Assembly: GCA_937894105.1 (NCBI GenBank)
Contig: CALCTI010000132.1
Coordinates: 1 to 5,062, forward strand
Direction of reading: 5' to 3'
Source of the DNA: an uncultured cyanobacterium
GTDB lineage: Bacteria > Cyanobacteriota > Cyanobacteriia > CACIAM-69d
DNA length: 5,062 nucleotides
Positions within the stretch are counted from its first letter, which is position 1. Each line of letters begins with the position of its first letter. Positions 1 through 5,062 of this stretch are shown one piece after another. The notes beneath the pieces were generated by a model that saw only the letters and a list, made by a program, of their open reading frames with translations, was not told the origin of the DNA and did no database searches. Both the position numbers and the translations under genes were made by a program.

Positions 1-141
1 CGTGCCCTGTTTCAAATACTTGGGGTCTGTAAACCTCGTGGCTTAAGACTTTGGGCGCTAACTGATGAAAGCCTTGGACCGCTGTTTGGGCGCATTTATG
101 ATCAATTCGCCATGAGCGAGGCAGTTAGCGATCGCTGGGAC

Positions 142-507
142 CTAAAAGATCTGATCGCCAATGAAACTTTGGGAGGGGGGAGCATTGCGGTTATCCACAG
201 CTTCATGCACGATAAAGCCGGTAAAGGAGACAGTTCCCATGTAGGCCACGCTCAACAAACTCCATATCAACCATTGTTTTCGTACGGAGGGAGCGGGGCG
301 GTAGGGCGTGAAACGGTATCCTCTTTTCAATCTTTTATTGGCCGCATTGGGCTTGTTAGAAGAGTTAACGTCTAGCTCTTCCCAAGGATATGCCCAAAAT
401 CTAATTGACTCTTCCGTAACAATAAATTGCGCGGAATGGGAGTGATCGCCAGGAAATTCCATATCTAAAGTGCTTGTCTGAAGGTTACCTATTAAAAATT
501 GGGACAC
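142..507 (-). CDS. Small hypothetical single-span membrane protein
   Basis: I do not recognise this 121-residue protein. It starts at a GTG (505-507) with an in-frame TAG two codons upstream, so it cannot extend further. An internal ATG at residue 16 is an alternative start. Neither has a convincing Shine-Dalgarno sequence. Residues 24-45 are mixed and aromatic-rich (RFWAYPWEE). Residues 58-77 are strongly basic (KRLKRGYR, then VRK). Residues about 79-101 form a plausible membrane helix rich in W, L, V and F, followed by a short polar tail ending in GDQIF. The positive-inside rule predicts a cytoplasmic N-terminus. The codons look natural, but an overlapping plus-strand frame is also open, so the gene is provisional. 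It could also be a remnant of a longer gene. No neighbour suggests a role. Confidence 0.4.
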   Translation of the reverse strand: MSQFLIGNLQTSTLDMEFPGDHSHSAQFIVTEESIRFWAYPWEELDVNSSNKPNAANKRLKRGYRFTPYRPAPSVRKQWLIWSLLSVAYMGTVSFTGFIVHEAVDNRNAPPSQSFIGDQIF

Positions 508-550
508 TTTCTATCCGCCATTTTTCTAAGAGTTCATCCCTAACTGGGGA

Positions 551-567
551 TAAAAACCGGTGTTTTA
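551..567. repeat. Imperfect palindrome centred on ACCGGT
   Basis: TAAAAACCGGTGTTTTA is a near-perfect inverted repeat with a one-base offset. It lies 44-60 bases upstream of the GTG of the small minus-strand gene at 507. A second hairpin, ATCCC/GGGAT with a 6-base loop, abuts it at 536-551. Position and symmetry would suit an operator or a leader hairpin, but this is inference from shape only. Confidence 0.25.
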
Positions 568-642
568 CGGCGCTTATTGTGGCTTTAATCAAGATTGTTT
601 ATTTCAACGATTAGCCTAGAGGGGATCACTAATTAAGCAATA

Positions 643-709
643 AAGCCTGTCTCCGTAAGGCTTGCCGACCCCAGCGCATTTTTTGAGCGAGGGAAATTTC
701 TCCTTACGG
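643..709. repeat. Overlapping inverted and direct repeats
   Basis: AAGCCT (643-648) pairs with AGGCTT (658-663) around a 9-base loop. Overlapping it, CCGTAAGG (653-660) has a perfect 8-base inverted copy CCTTACGG at 702-709. GCGAGGG occurs directly repeated at 687-693 and 711-717. The two inverted repeats are mutually exclusive as RNA structures. No U-tract follows either arm, so this is not a standard intrinsic terminator. Confidence 0.3.
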
Positions 710-838
710 CGCGAGGGTTCGAAATTAATTGATGATCCGCCCTGAAAACTGTCCTTAAAAGCCATGCGAAAAGCCACTCGAAATTTTCTCGAATCAATCG
801 AAAAAAAGAAATAGAATTTCGCAAATAAACCTGAGACT

Positions 839-852
839 GTATCCAGGGATAC
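839..852. repeat. Short perfect inverted repeat GTATCC-AG-GGATAC
   Basis: Two 6-base arms are separated by two bases, the size of a dimeric repressor half-site pair. It lies in the gene-free stretch with no clear promoter beside it. A role as an operator is only a possibility, and a chance palindrome is also likely. Confidence 0.25.
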
Positions 853-1047
853 TTAATAAATATTCCTTGCGGCTAATACTGAGGTTTGGAAGTTTTGAAA
901 AAACATGTCCCACTTCTAATGTGAGCGATCCGTTGGGGGATGACATCATACCAGCGGATAATCTTAGGAAAATTAACGAATTCAACTGCCGATTGAAACT
1001 TTTATTAATTTTCTGGCTGGATATGGTGATGGATTTATGGTGAGTGC

Positions 1048-1155
1048 TTACTGCGACTCTTTGCGAAATTGCTGAAGCTTGAGCCAGCTGCCGCCGAAGC
1101 AGATCATTAGGGCGATCGCCACAGGAATGATGGGTGGACCGCTACTGGGTCGGTC
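1048..1155 (-). other. In-frame extension past TAG, encodes a hydrophobic helix
   Basis: Directly after the TAG (1156-1158) that ends the proline-rich membrane protein, the same frame stays open for 35 codons to a TAA at 1048-1050. The peptide begins DRPSSGPP, continues with a hydrophobic stretch IIPVAIALMICFGGSWL, and ends with a charged tail KLQQFRKESQ. That is a believable proline linker, membrane helix and basic end rather than random sequence. A HIP1 octamer lies inside it. It has no good start of its own: the only candidates are a GTG at 1120-1122 and an ATG at 1105-1107, both inside the helix and without a Shine-Dalgarno sequence. I infer that it was or is the C-terminus of the upstream gene, cut off by a nonsense change (CAG to TAG would suffice), a sequencing error, or stop readthrough. 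Confidence 0.45.
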
Positions 1156-1920
1156 CTATCTTTTAATAATTGGTGCTGTATTGGGAAGCGACTCGGCTTT
1201 CCCTGATTTTCGCAAGGGCTGCGGCTGAGACAATGGGATGCGCGACCTGGTGCCATCGGTAAAAGAGTTGGGGGAGATGGACGAAGAGCCTGCGCTGAGA
1301 AGTCCCATTAAGGCAAAGCTGCCTACAAACCAGAAAACTGCCCAGGCTCCAAAAATCCATAGGAGCACTTTTCCCCGGAATAGGTGATCGAGGCGATTGA
1401 GGAAGTGCTCAAAGGGAGAAGTGAGGCGACGGTGATTTTGTCGTTGGTGATTTTGCCGTTGGTGATTTTGCCGTTGAAGCGGGCGGTATTGGGGGCGCTG
1501 TTTGGAGCGACGGCGACCGATTGGCTGGGAGGAGCGGTGAGTTTTGGCGCGATTGGCTGGGCGATCGCCTGAGGCGTTTATTGGGGGGCGTATTGGGTGG
1601 TTTGTCGATGTGCTGGGCGTAACGGGCTGTCTTTGTCGTAGGTTTGCTGACAGGCGCTGGGCTTGGATATCCCCCATGGTTGGGCGGTGGATCGACGTTG
1701 ATTGGGGCGGTACGGGTGGGGAATATTGGGGGATCTGTGGCTGGGGGCGATCAGCTTTGCTGGCGGGAGTTGAGACCACTGGAGGGTTAAAGTTCGGCAG
1801 GTCGAGCGATCGCCGATCCGCATCGTCAGCTGAGATGTGGGGGGCGGCACCAGAATCCTGAGGCATCTCAGTGGAGGAGGATGCCCAGGGAAACATTTCT
1901 GGCGATCGCCGTTCACTCAT
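1156..1920 (-). CDS. Proline/arginine-rich single-span membrane protein, unknown function
   Basis: This is a 254-residue protein of no family I can name. It starts at ATG 1918-1920, without an obvious Shine-Dalgarno sequence. Residues 1-110 are disordered-looking and rich in P, S and Q. Residues 111-166 are strongly basic (GRRRSKQRPQYR) and include three tandem QRQNH copies at 149-163. Residues 170-184 look amphipathic (FEHFLNRLDHLFRGK). Residues about 185-209 are a clear membrane helix (LLWIFGAWAVFWFVGSFALM). A 45-residue polar tail follows. The basic flank predicts a cytoplasmic N-terminus. The TAG stop may be premature, because a second hydrophobic helix is encoded in frame immediately after it. 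The gene lies 198 bases downstream of ddl on the same strand and probably has its own promoter. The membrane helix and basic juxtamembrane design argue that it is real despite low complexity. Confidence 0.6.
   Translation of the reverse strand: MSERRSPEMFPWASSSTEMPQDSGAAPHISADDADRRSLDLPNFNPPVVSTPASKADRPQPQIPQYSPPVPPQSTSIHRPTMGDIQAQRLSANLRQRQPVTPSTSTNHPIRPPINASGDRPANRAKTHRSSQPIGRRRSKQRPQYRPLQRQNHQRQNHQRQNHRRLTSPFEHFLNRLDHLFRGKVLLWIFGAWAVFWFVGSFALMGLLSAGSSSISPNSFTDGTRSRIPLSQPQPLRKSGKAESLPNTAPIIKR
1431..1475. repeat. 15-bp tandem repeat, three copies, inside coding sequence
   Basis: Three consecutive copies of GGTGATTTTGCCGTT are present. The first differs by one base (T for C at 1441). Read on the minus strand they encode QRQNH three times in the basic region of the membrane protein. 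The unit is a multiple of three bases, so copy-number change would keep the frame. Confidence 0.9.
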
Positions 1921-1947
1921 CGCTACTTATGTTGTCTCGGTTGATGG

Positions 1948-1990
1948 TCTCTCAATATCGGTGTTCTCTCAATATCGGTGTTCTCTCAAT
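1948..1990. repeat. 17-bp direct repeats upstream of the membrane-protein gene
   Basis: TCTCTCAATATCGGTGT occurs exactly twice in tandem (1948-1964, 1965-1981), then a third copy is cut off after TCTCTCAAT (1982-1990). The array lies 28-70 bases upstream of the ATG at 1920. On the minus strand each copy carries TTGAGA, one mismatch from a -35 box. The copy nearest the gene is followed 18 bases later by CATAAG, a weak -10, which would put transcription start almost at the ATG. Possible roles are a multi-site operator or a variable promoter spacer. A purely accidental duplication is also possible. Confidence 0.75.
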
Positions 1991-2118
1991 GGGATCTCAT
2001 TTATTATCACAGCCTGCGCTTTGGAAGACCTGTTGGTTCTATCCCCGCCTTGTCTATGCTAAACCGATGTTTCGGAAGATGCGACAGAAAACGAGAATAC
2101 ATTAAAGAGAATTTGGTT

Positions 2119-3192
2119 TTAAGAGGGGTTTTGCAGAGCTTTTCCACGCTCGAGGGCTAGCTGGACGATTTGGTGAACCAGGGTAGAGAATTCAATGTCG
2201 CTGGCTTCCCACAGTTTCGGGTACATGCTAAGGGCGGTAAAGCCGGGTAGGGTATTGATTTCGTTGATAAAAATCTCGTCCGTGTGGGGCTGGTAGAAAA
2301 AGTCCACTCGGCTTAGACCGGCGGCGTCTACCGCTTGGAAGGCGGCGATCGCCAGATCCTGAATTCGCCCCACCACCGAATCAGGCAAGTCTGCCGGAAT
2401 AATTAACTGGGCTGCCCCGTCGGTGTACTTCGTTTCGTAATCGTAAAAATCACTGTCAAAGGTAATTTCGCCCACCACCGACGCCTGGGGATTGCCATTG
2501 CCCAGCACCGCACATTCCACCTCCCGTGCATTGGCGATCGCCGCCTCGATAATAATTCGCCGGTCGAAGGTGGCTGCACTGTCCAGGGCATCTTCCAACT
2601 CCTGACGGGTGCGCACCTTGGCAATGCCCACGGAGGAGCCCAAATTAGCCGGCTTTACAAAGCACGGATAGCCCACCTTTGCTTCAACGGCATCGCAGGC
2701 TTTGGGGAAAATACAGGGATTGGACCACACCTCTTCGCGGGTGATGGTGGCATAGGTGACCTGGCTTAGCCCTTCCTGGGCAAAGGCGGTTTTCATGGTG
2801 ATTTTATCCATCCCCACCGCCGAGCCCAAGACGCCGCTGCCCACGTGGGGCACCTGCATAAGCTGGAGTAACCCTTGGATGGATCCGTCTTCACCGTTGG
2901 GACCGTGCAAAATGGGAAACCATAGCTCCACCGCCGCCGCTTCCGGGGGAAACTGCCACAGCTGGGCAGGATTTTCCGGCGTATCGTCACAGGTTAGGGG
3001 CGTTCCCGTTGCCAGCACTTCGGCGGATTGGTCTGTGGAGGCCCAAGTGCCATCTTTCCGGATATAAAAGGGGACACACTGATATTGACTACCATTGGCG
3101 GCTAATCCTGTGGCGATCGCCCCCGCCGACCGAATCGACACCTCGTGCTCTCCGGAGCGCCCCCCAAATAACAGTCCCACTTTCAAAGTCAC
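2119..3192 (-). CDS. ddl: D-alanine--D-alanine ligase
   Basis: This ATP-grasp enzyme joins two D-alanines in the cytoplasm. The dipeptide is then added by MurF to the peptidoglycan precursor. Its 357 residues are usual for the family and no frame break is seen. The N-terminal motif GGRSGEHEVS (10-19) includes Glu15, the expected contact for the first D-Ala. The first family signature is HGPNGEDG (96-103). K180 and the LGSSVG loop (184-189) bind ATP. YDYETKY (250-256) matches the loop of D-Ala-D-Ala enzymes rather than D-lactate-making Van ligases. RVD (295-297) and EINTLPG (311-317) supply the catalytic arginine and the metal-binding Asp, Glu and Asn. The GTG start is chosen because AGGAG lies 8 bases upstream and the GGR motif follows at residue 10. 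It diverges from the glycosyltransferase gene and does not share an operon with other mur genes here. Confidence 0.97.
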   Translation of the reverse strand: MTLKVGLLFGGRSGEHEVSIRSAGAIATGLAANGSQYQCVPFYIRKDGTWASTDQSAEVLATGTPLTCDDTPENPAQLWQFPPEAAAVELWFPILHGPNGEDGSIQGLLQLMQVPHVGSGVLGSAVGMDKITMKTAFAQEGLSQVTYATITREEVWSNPCIFPKACDAVEAKVGYPCFVKPANLGSSVGIAKVRTRQELEDALDSAATFDRRIIIEAAIANAREVECAVLGNGNPQASVVGEITFDSDFYDYETKYTDGAAQLIIPADLPDSVVGRIQDLAIAAFQAVDAAGLSRVDFFYQPHTDEIFINEINTLPGFTALSMYPKLWEASDIEFSTLVHQIVQLALERGKALQNPS

Positions 3193-3262
3193 TGGCCCAT
3201 CTCCTGCGCTTTCTCTGCGCGCCCAATTATCAACGCCCGGCTTATATTCCGTGGTGTCACCG
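3193..3262. promoter_or_regulatory. Divergent intergenic region of ddl and glycosyltransferase
   Basis: Seventy bases separate the two divergent starts, so both promoters must lie here or overlap the coding ends. On the plus strand TATATT (3243-3248) is one mismatch from a -10 box. On the minus strand GATAAT occurs within 3226-3233. No good -35 accompanies either. Shared regulation is possible but not shown. Confidence 0.35.
3201..3205 (-). promoter_or_regulatory. Ribosome binding site of ddl
   Basis: The minus strand reads AGGAG followed by 8 bases and then GTG (3192-3190). This decides the GTG start for ddl. The ATG overlapping the end of AGGAG is out of frame and meets TGA after three codons. 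Confidence 0.7.
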
Positions 3263-4309
3263 ATGGATTCTACTGGAAAACCTCCCCTAATCTCCGTAAT
3301 TGTCCCGGCTTACAACGCCGCCGCGACCCTGCGTGCCACCCTCGCCTCGGTGCTCAATCAAACCCATTCCCATTTAGAACTGTGGGTGATTGACGATGGC
3401 TCCACCGATGGCACGGCGGAAAGGGTGGAAAAATTGCGGCGGGAATGGCAGGACGATCGCCTTCAGGTCGCCCGGTTTGAAAACGGGGGGCAAGCCGTTG
3501 CCCGTAACCGAGGGCTGGATCTGAGCCGGGGAAACTATGTGTCTTTCTTGGACGCGGACGACACTTGGACGCGAACAAAATTGGCAGACCAGTTGGCGGC
3601 GCTGCAAGCTAACCCTAGGGCGGCCGTTGCCTATAGCTGGACCGATTATGTGGATGATGACGGTAACAAACTTCACCGGGGCAGTTACGTGGCGTTGTCT
3701 GGAGCAGTTTTAGGGGCGTTGGTGGTGGTGAATTTTTTGGAGAATGGTTCGAATCCGTTGGTGAGGCGGGAGGCGATCGCCCAGGTGGGCAATTTTATTC
3801 CCGAATTAGTGCCGTCGGAAGATTGGGATTTGTGGCTACGGCTGGCGGAACAGTTTGATTTTGTGGCGGTGCCCAAAGTGCAGATTTTATATCGCGTTTC
3901 TCCCACGTCCCAGTCTGCTAATGTGCGCCGTTTGGAGCGATCGTGCGTTGCTTGTTTAAATCGCGCCTTCGCTAGGAATAGGGATGGCTGGAACGGGCAA
4001 AATCACCGTCGCCAATCCTACGGCAACCTGTATAAATATCTGCTCTATAAAGCCCTGGAAGATCCGGTGGCAAGGGATAAAGCCCAAAATTGGAAGCGAT
4101 TTAAATTAGCATTGCGGCTATTTCTAAACCTAATTCGATTTTGCCCTTTGTTTTTAGTAAAGCGCTTGACGATTAAAATTTTTGCTCGACTTTTACTATT
4201 AAAAATAGCTTTCTTTTTGCCCATGCCAATGAGTTGGCGAACTAAGTTAAGTAATGCCAGTCGTATTGATGCTTTGCTTGGTTATATTCAACTGCCAAAG
4301 TCTCTTTAA
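3263..4309 (+). CDS. Family 2 glycosyltransferase (GT-A fold)
   Basis: This enzyme probably transfers a sugar from a nucleotide-sugar donor onto a growing surface polysaccharide or glycolipid. Its substrate cannot be told from sequence. The ATG at 3263 gives 348 residues and places the conserved strand ISVIVPAYNAA at residues 10-20. The open frame continues upstream across the ddl start, but those residues are not family-like. GTG codons at 3251 and 3254 are alternatives. No Shine-Dalgarno sequence is visible. DDGSTDGT (44-51) and LDADD (96-100, containing the metal-binding DxD) form the nucleotide-sugar site. EDWDLWLRLA (186-195) holds the likely catalytic acid region, and ILYRVSPTSQSAN (208-220) fits the end of the domain. 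Residues 281-320 are hydrophobic and basic with no clear single helix, perhaps a membrane-associating tail. This tail is notably AT-rich in DNA compared with the N-terminal half. Confidence 0.93.
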   Translation: MDSTGKPPLISVIVPAYNAAATLRATLASVLNQTHSHLELWVIDDGSTDGTAERVEKLRREWQDDRLQVARFENGGQAVARNRGLDLSRGNYVSFLDADDTWTRTKLADQLAALQANPRAAVAYSWTDYVDDDGNKLHRGSYVALSGAVLGALVVVNFLENGSNPLVRREAIAQVGNFIPELVPSEDWDLWLRLAEQFDFVAVPKVQILYRVSPTSQSANVRRLERSCVACLNRAFARNRDGWNGQNHRRQSYGNLYKYLLYKALEDPVARDKAQNWKRFKLALRLFLNLIRFCPLFLVKRLTIKIFARLLLLKIAFFLPMPMSWRTKLSNASRIDALLGYIQLPKSL

Positions 4310-4325
4310 AACCCGTTTTAAGGGG
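4302..4325. terminator. Candidate hairpin between convergent stops
   Basis: TTAAAAC-CC-GTTTTAA (4306-4321) is a perfect inverted repeat that contains both stop codons, TAA of the glycosyltransferase and TAA of the RTX gene. In plus-strand RNA the stem extends to 10 pairs (4302-4311 with 4316-4325, two being G-U) around a CCCG loop. No long U-tract follows in either direction, so it is a weak terminator candidate. Its position between tail-to-tail genes supports a bidirectional role. Confidence 0.35.
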
Positions 4326-5037
4326 TTGACGAGGTAAAGTCAGAAGCCTCCAGCAGCGATCGCTCCACTCCAAGAACCGTCACCAACAGCTCGTCACCAA
4401 ATTTGATCTGGGTGGAATTACCCGACGCTTCCAGGGTTAATTGGTCAAACGTTATCGTCGGTTCCAGTAAAAATCCGTCAACGCCGTCGGTGTAATCAAG
4501 GATTTCGTCGCTGCCCCGACCCGCGCCGATGATAAAGCGATCGCTCCCGAGCCCTCCAATCAACGTATCGTTGCCAAAATCCCCCGCTAACAGATCATCC
4601 CCGTCCGCCCCTTTGATCCAGTCATCTCCTTTGCCGCCAAAAATCGAATCATTCCCCGGACCGCCGGTGAGTACATCCTGATCCAAATTGCCAAAGATCA
4701 AGTCATCACCGAGGCTGCCATTAAGCCATTGCTTACCATCACCATCAATATCGGCACCTTTGAGGGTGTCGTCGCCGGCAGTCCAATTAGGCGTATTGCT
4801 GGGCAGTTGTGCGCCTAATGCTGGGGCCACATCGATGGCGCGGGGTAGGACATTGTTGGTGCTGGTGCCGTCCTGCTGGGTTGGGGGGGCGGATGTGGTG
4901 CCGTTTTCGGTGCTGTTTGTTCCAGGATCGTTGGGGGTGGTGTTGGTATTTATGGGGGCAGTTGGAGAGAGGGGGGCGAGCGCCTCGGGGGGTGGCGGTG
5001 GCGGCGGGGGCAGTGGCAGTGGCAGTTGTAGTTGCAC
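4318..5037 (-). CDS. RTX-repeat calcium-binding protein, C-terminal part (5' end uncertain)
   Basis: This is an RTX (hemolysin-type) protein that would bind calcium outside the cell and is normally exported by a type I ABC secretion system reading a C-terminal signal. As read from GTG 5037 it has 239 residues. Residues 1-80 are a low-complexity linker: a proline run at about 8-17, then T, N and P. Seven nine-residue repeats of GGxGxDxxx type fill residues 106-168 with aligned Asp at 121, 130, 139, 148, 157 and 166. The second copy (GNLDQDVL) has lost its second conserved glycine. An extra DGDGK lies at 98-102. The end (ITFDQLTLEA ... FGDELLVTVLG) resembles the usual tail of cyanobacterial RTX proteins. 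The start is doubtful: it has no Shine-Dalgarno sequence, a TAG lies two codons upstream, and a protein beginning in a proline run is unlikely. It may be the end of a larger gene disrupted by a frameshift. Confidence 0.75.
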   Translation of the reverse strand: MQLQLPLPLPPPPPPPPEALAPLSPTAPINTNTTPNDPGTNSTENGTTSAPPTQQDGTSTNNVLPRAIDVAPALGAQLPSNTPNWTAGDDTLKGADIDGDGKQWLNGSLGDDLIFGNLDQDVLTGGPGNDSIFGGKGDDWIKGADGDDLLAGDFGNDTLIGGLGSDRFIIGAGRGSDEILDYTDGVDGFLLEPTITFDQLTLEASGNSTQIKFGDELLVTVLGVERSLLEASDFTSSTP

Positions 5038-5062
5038 GAGCTACTGCCAAGTTGTCAGCGCA

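Larger units (their letters stand above)
508..1047. other. AT-rich stretch without a convincing gene
   Basis: These 540 bases contain no coding frame I can support. The two 63-codon minus-strand frames here (633-824 and 794-985) open with TTG, lack ribosome binding sites and show no recognisable motif. Homopolymeric A and T runs are common and no HIP1 octamer occurs between 136 and 1111, unlike the gene-dense right half. Short inverted repeats are present at 536-551, 551-567, 643-663, 653-709 and 839-852. A direct repeat of TATGGTGA lies at 1022-1029 and 1036-1043. The stretch could hold promoters for flanking genes, a small RNA or decayed sequence. The sequence alone does not choose between these. 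Confidence 0.6.

Noticed and set aside
711..730. GGTTCGAAAT resembling a tRNA T-loop
   Set aside because: The flanking bases do not form the 5-bp T-stem, and no acceptor stem or anticodon arm can be placed around it.
988..998. CGATTGAAAC, like the 3' end of cyanobacterial CRISPR repeats
   Set aside because: It occurs once, with no second repeat at spacer distance and no cas gene. It is a coincidence of a short motif.
1384..1861. Plus-strand open frames (1384-1572 and 1544-1861) opposite the membrane-protein gene
   Set aside because: They are antisense to the longer minus-strand gene. Their apparent Leu/Val and Gly/Trp richness mirrors its Gln/Asn/His and Pro/Arg codons. The minus frame carries a clear membrane helix.
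1871..2160. Three short plus-strand frames between the membrane-protein gene and ddl
   Set aside because: They overlap each other, translate the 17-bp repeats, run into flanking genes on the other strand and have no ribosome binding site or recognisable motif.
2119..3192. D-Ala-D-lactate (Van-type) ligase as the product instead of Ddl
   Set aside because: The YDYETKY loop at residues 250-256 matches D-Ala-D-Ala enzymes, and no vanH or vanX-like neighbour is present in the window.
3095..3262. Upstream extension of the glycosyltransferase frame to an ATG at 3095
   Set aside because: It would overlap the start of ddl on the opposite strand, and its 56 residues precede the conserved ISVIVPAYN strand with no family resemblance. 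The ATG at 3263 gives a standard N-terminus.

Overview
The window looks like chromosomal DNA of a cyanobacterium. The octamer GCGATCGC (HIP1) occurs 11 times in 5062 bases, at about 128, 1112, 1561, 1806, 1902, 2345, 2534, 3113, 3773, 4356 and 4537. That density is a hallmark of many cyanobacterial genomes. The gene content fits: a D-alanine--D-alanine ligase, a family 2 glycosyltransferase and an RTX-type calcium-binding protein. The genus cannot be fixed from this sequence.

Layout, left to right. Bases 1-507 hold a small unrecognised membrane-protein candidate on the minus strand (142-507). An opposing open frame entering from the left edge overlaps it and is judged less likely. Bases 508-1047 are AT-rich with no convincing gene and several short inverted repeats. 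Minus-strand 1920-1156 is a proline- and arginine-rich protein with one membrane segment. Its frame continues past a TAG stop for 35 more codons (1155-1048) that encode a hydrophobic helix, so the gene may be interrupted by a nonsense mutation. A 17-bp direct repeat (two full copies plus part of a third) lies just upstream of its start. Minus-strand 3192-2119 is ddl, intact and with its active-site residues visible. Seventy bases away, on the plus strand, is a glycosyltransferase of the GT-A fold (3263-4309). It converges tail to tail on the C-terminal part of an RTX protein (minus, 5037-4318), with only 8 bases between the two stop codons and a hairpin across them.

Functional reading. Ddl makes the D-Ala-D-Ala dipeptide for peptidoglycan. 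The divergent glycosyltransferase probably acts in cell-surface polysaccharide synthesis. The RTX protein is probably exported by a type I system. All three concern the cell envelope or exterior, but nothing shows that they form one operon or system. I see no RNA gene, CRISPR array, transposase or clear new defence system. The best items for a second look are the TAG-interrupted membrane-protein gene, the possible frameshift at the 5' end of the RTX gene, and the 17-bp repeats.
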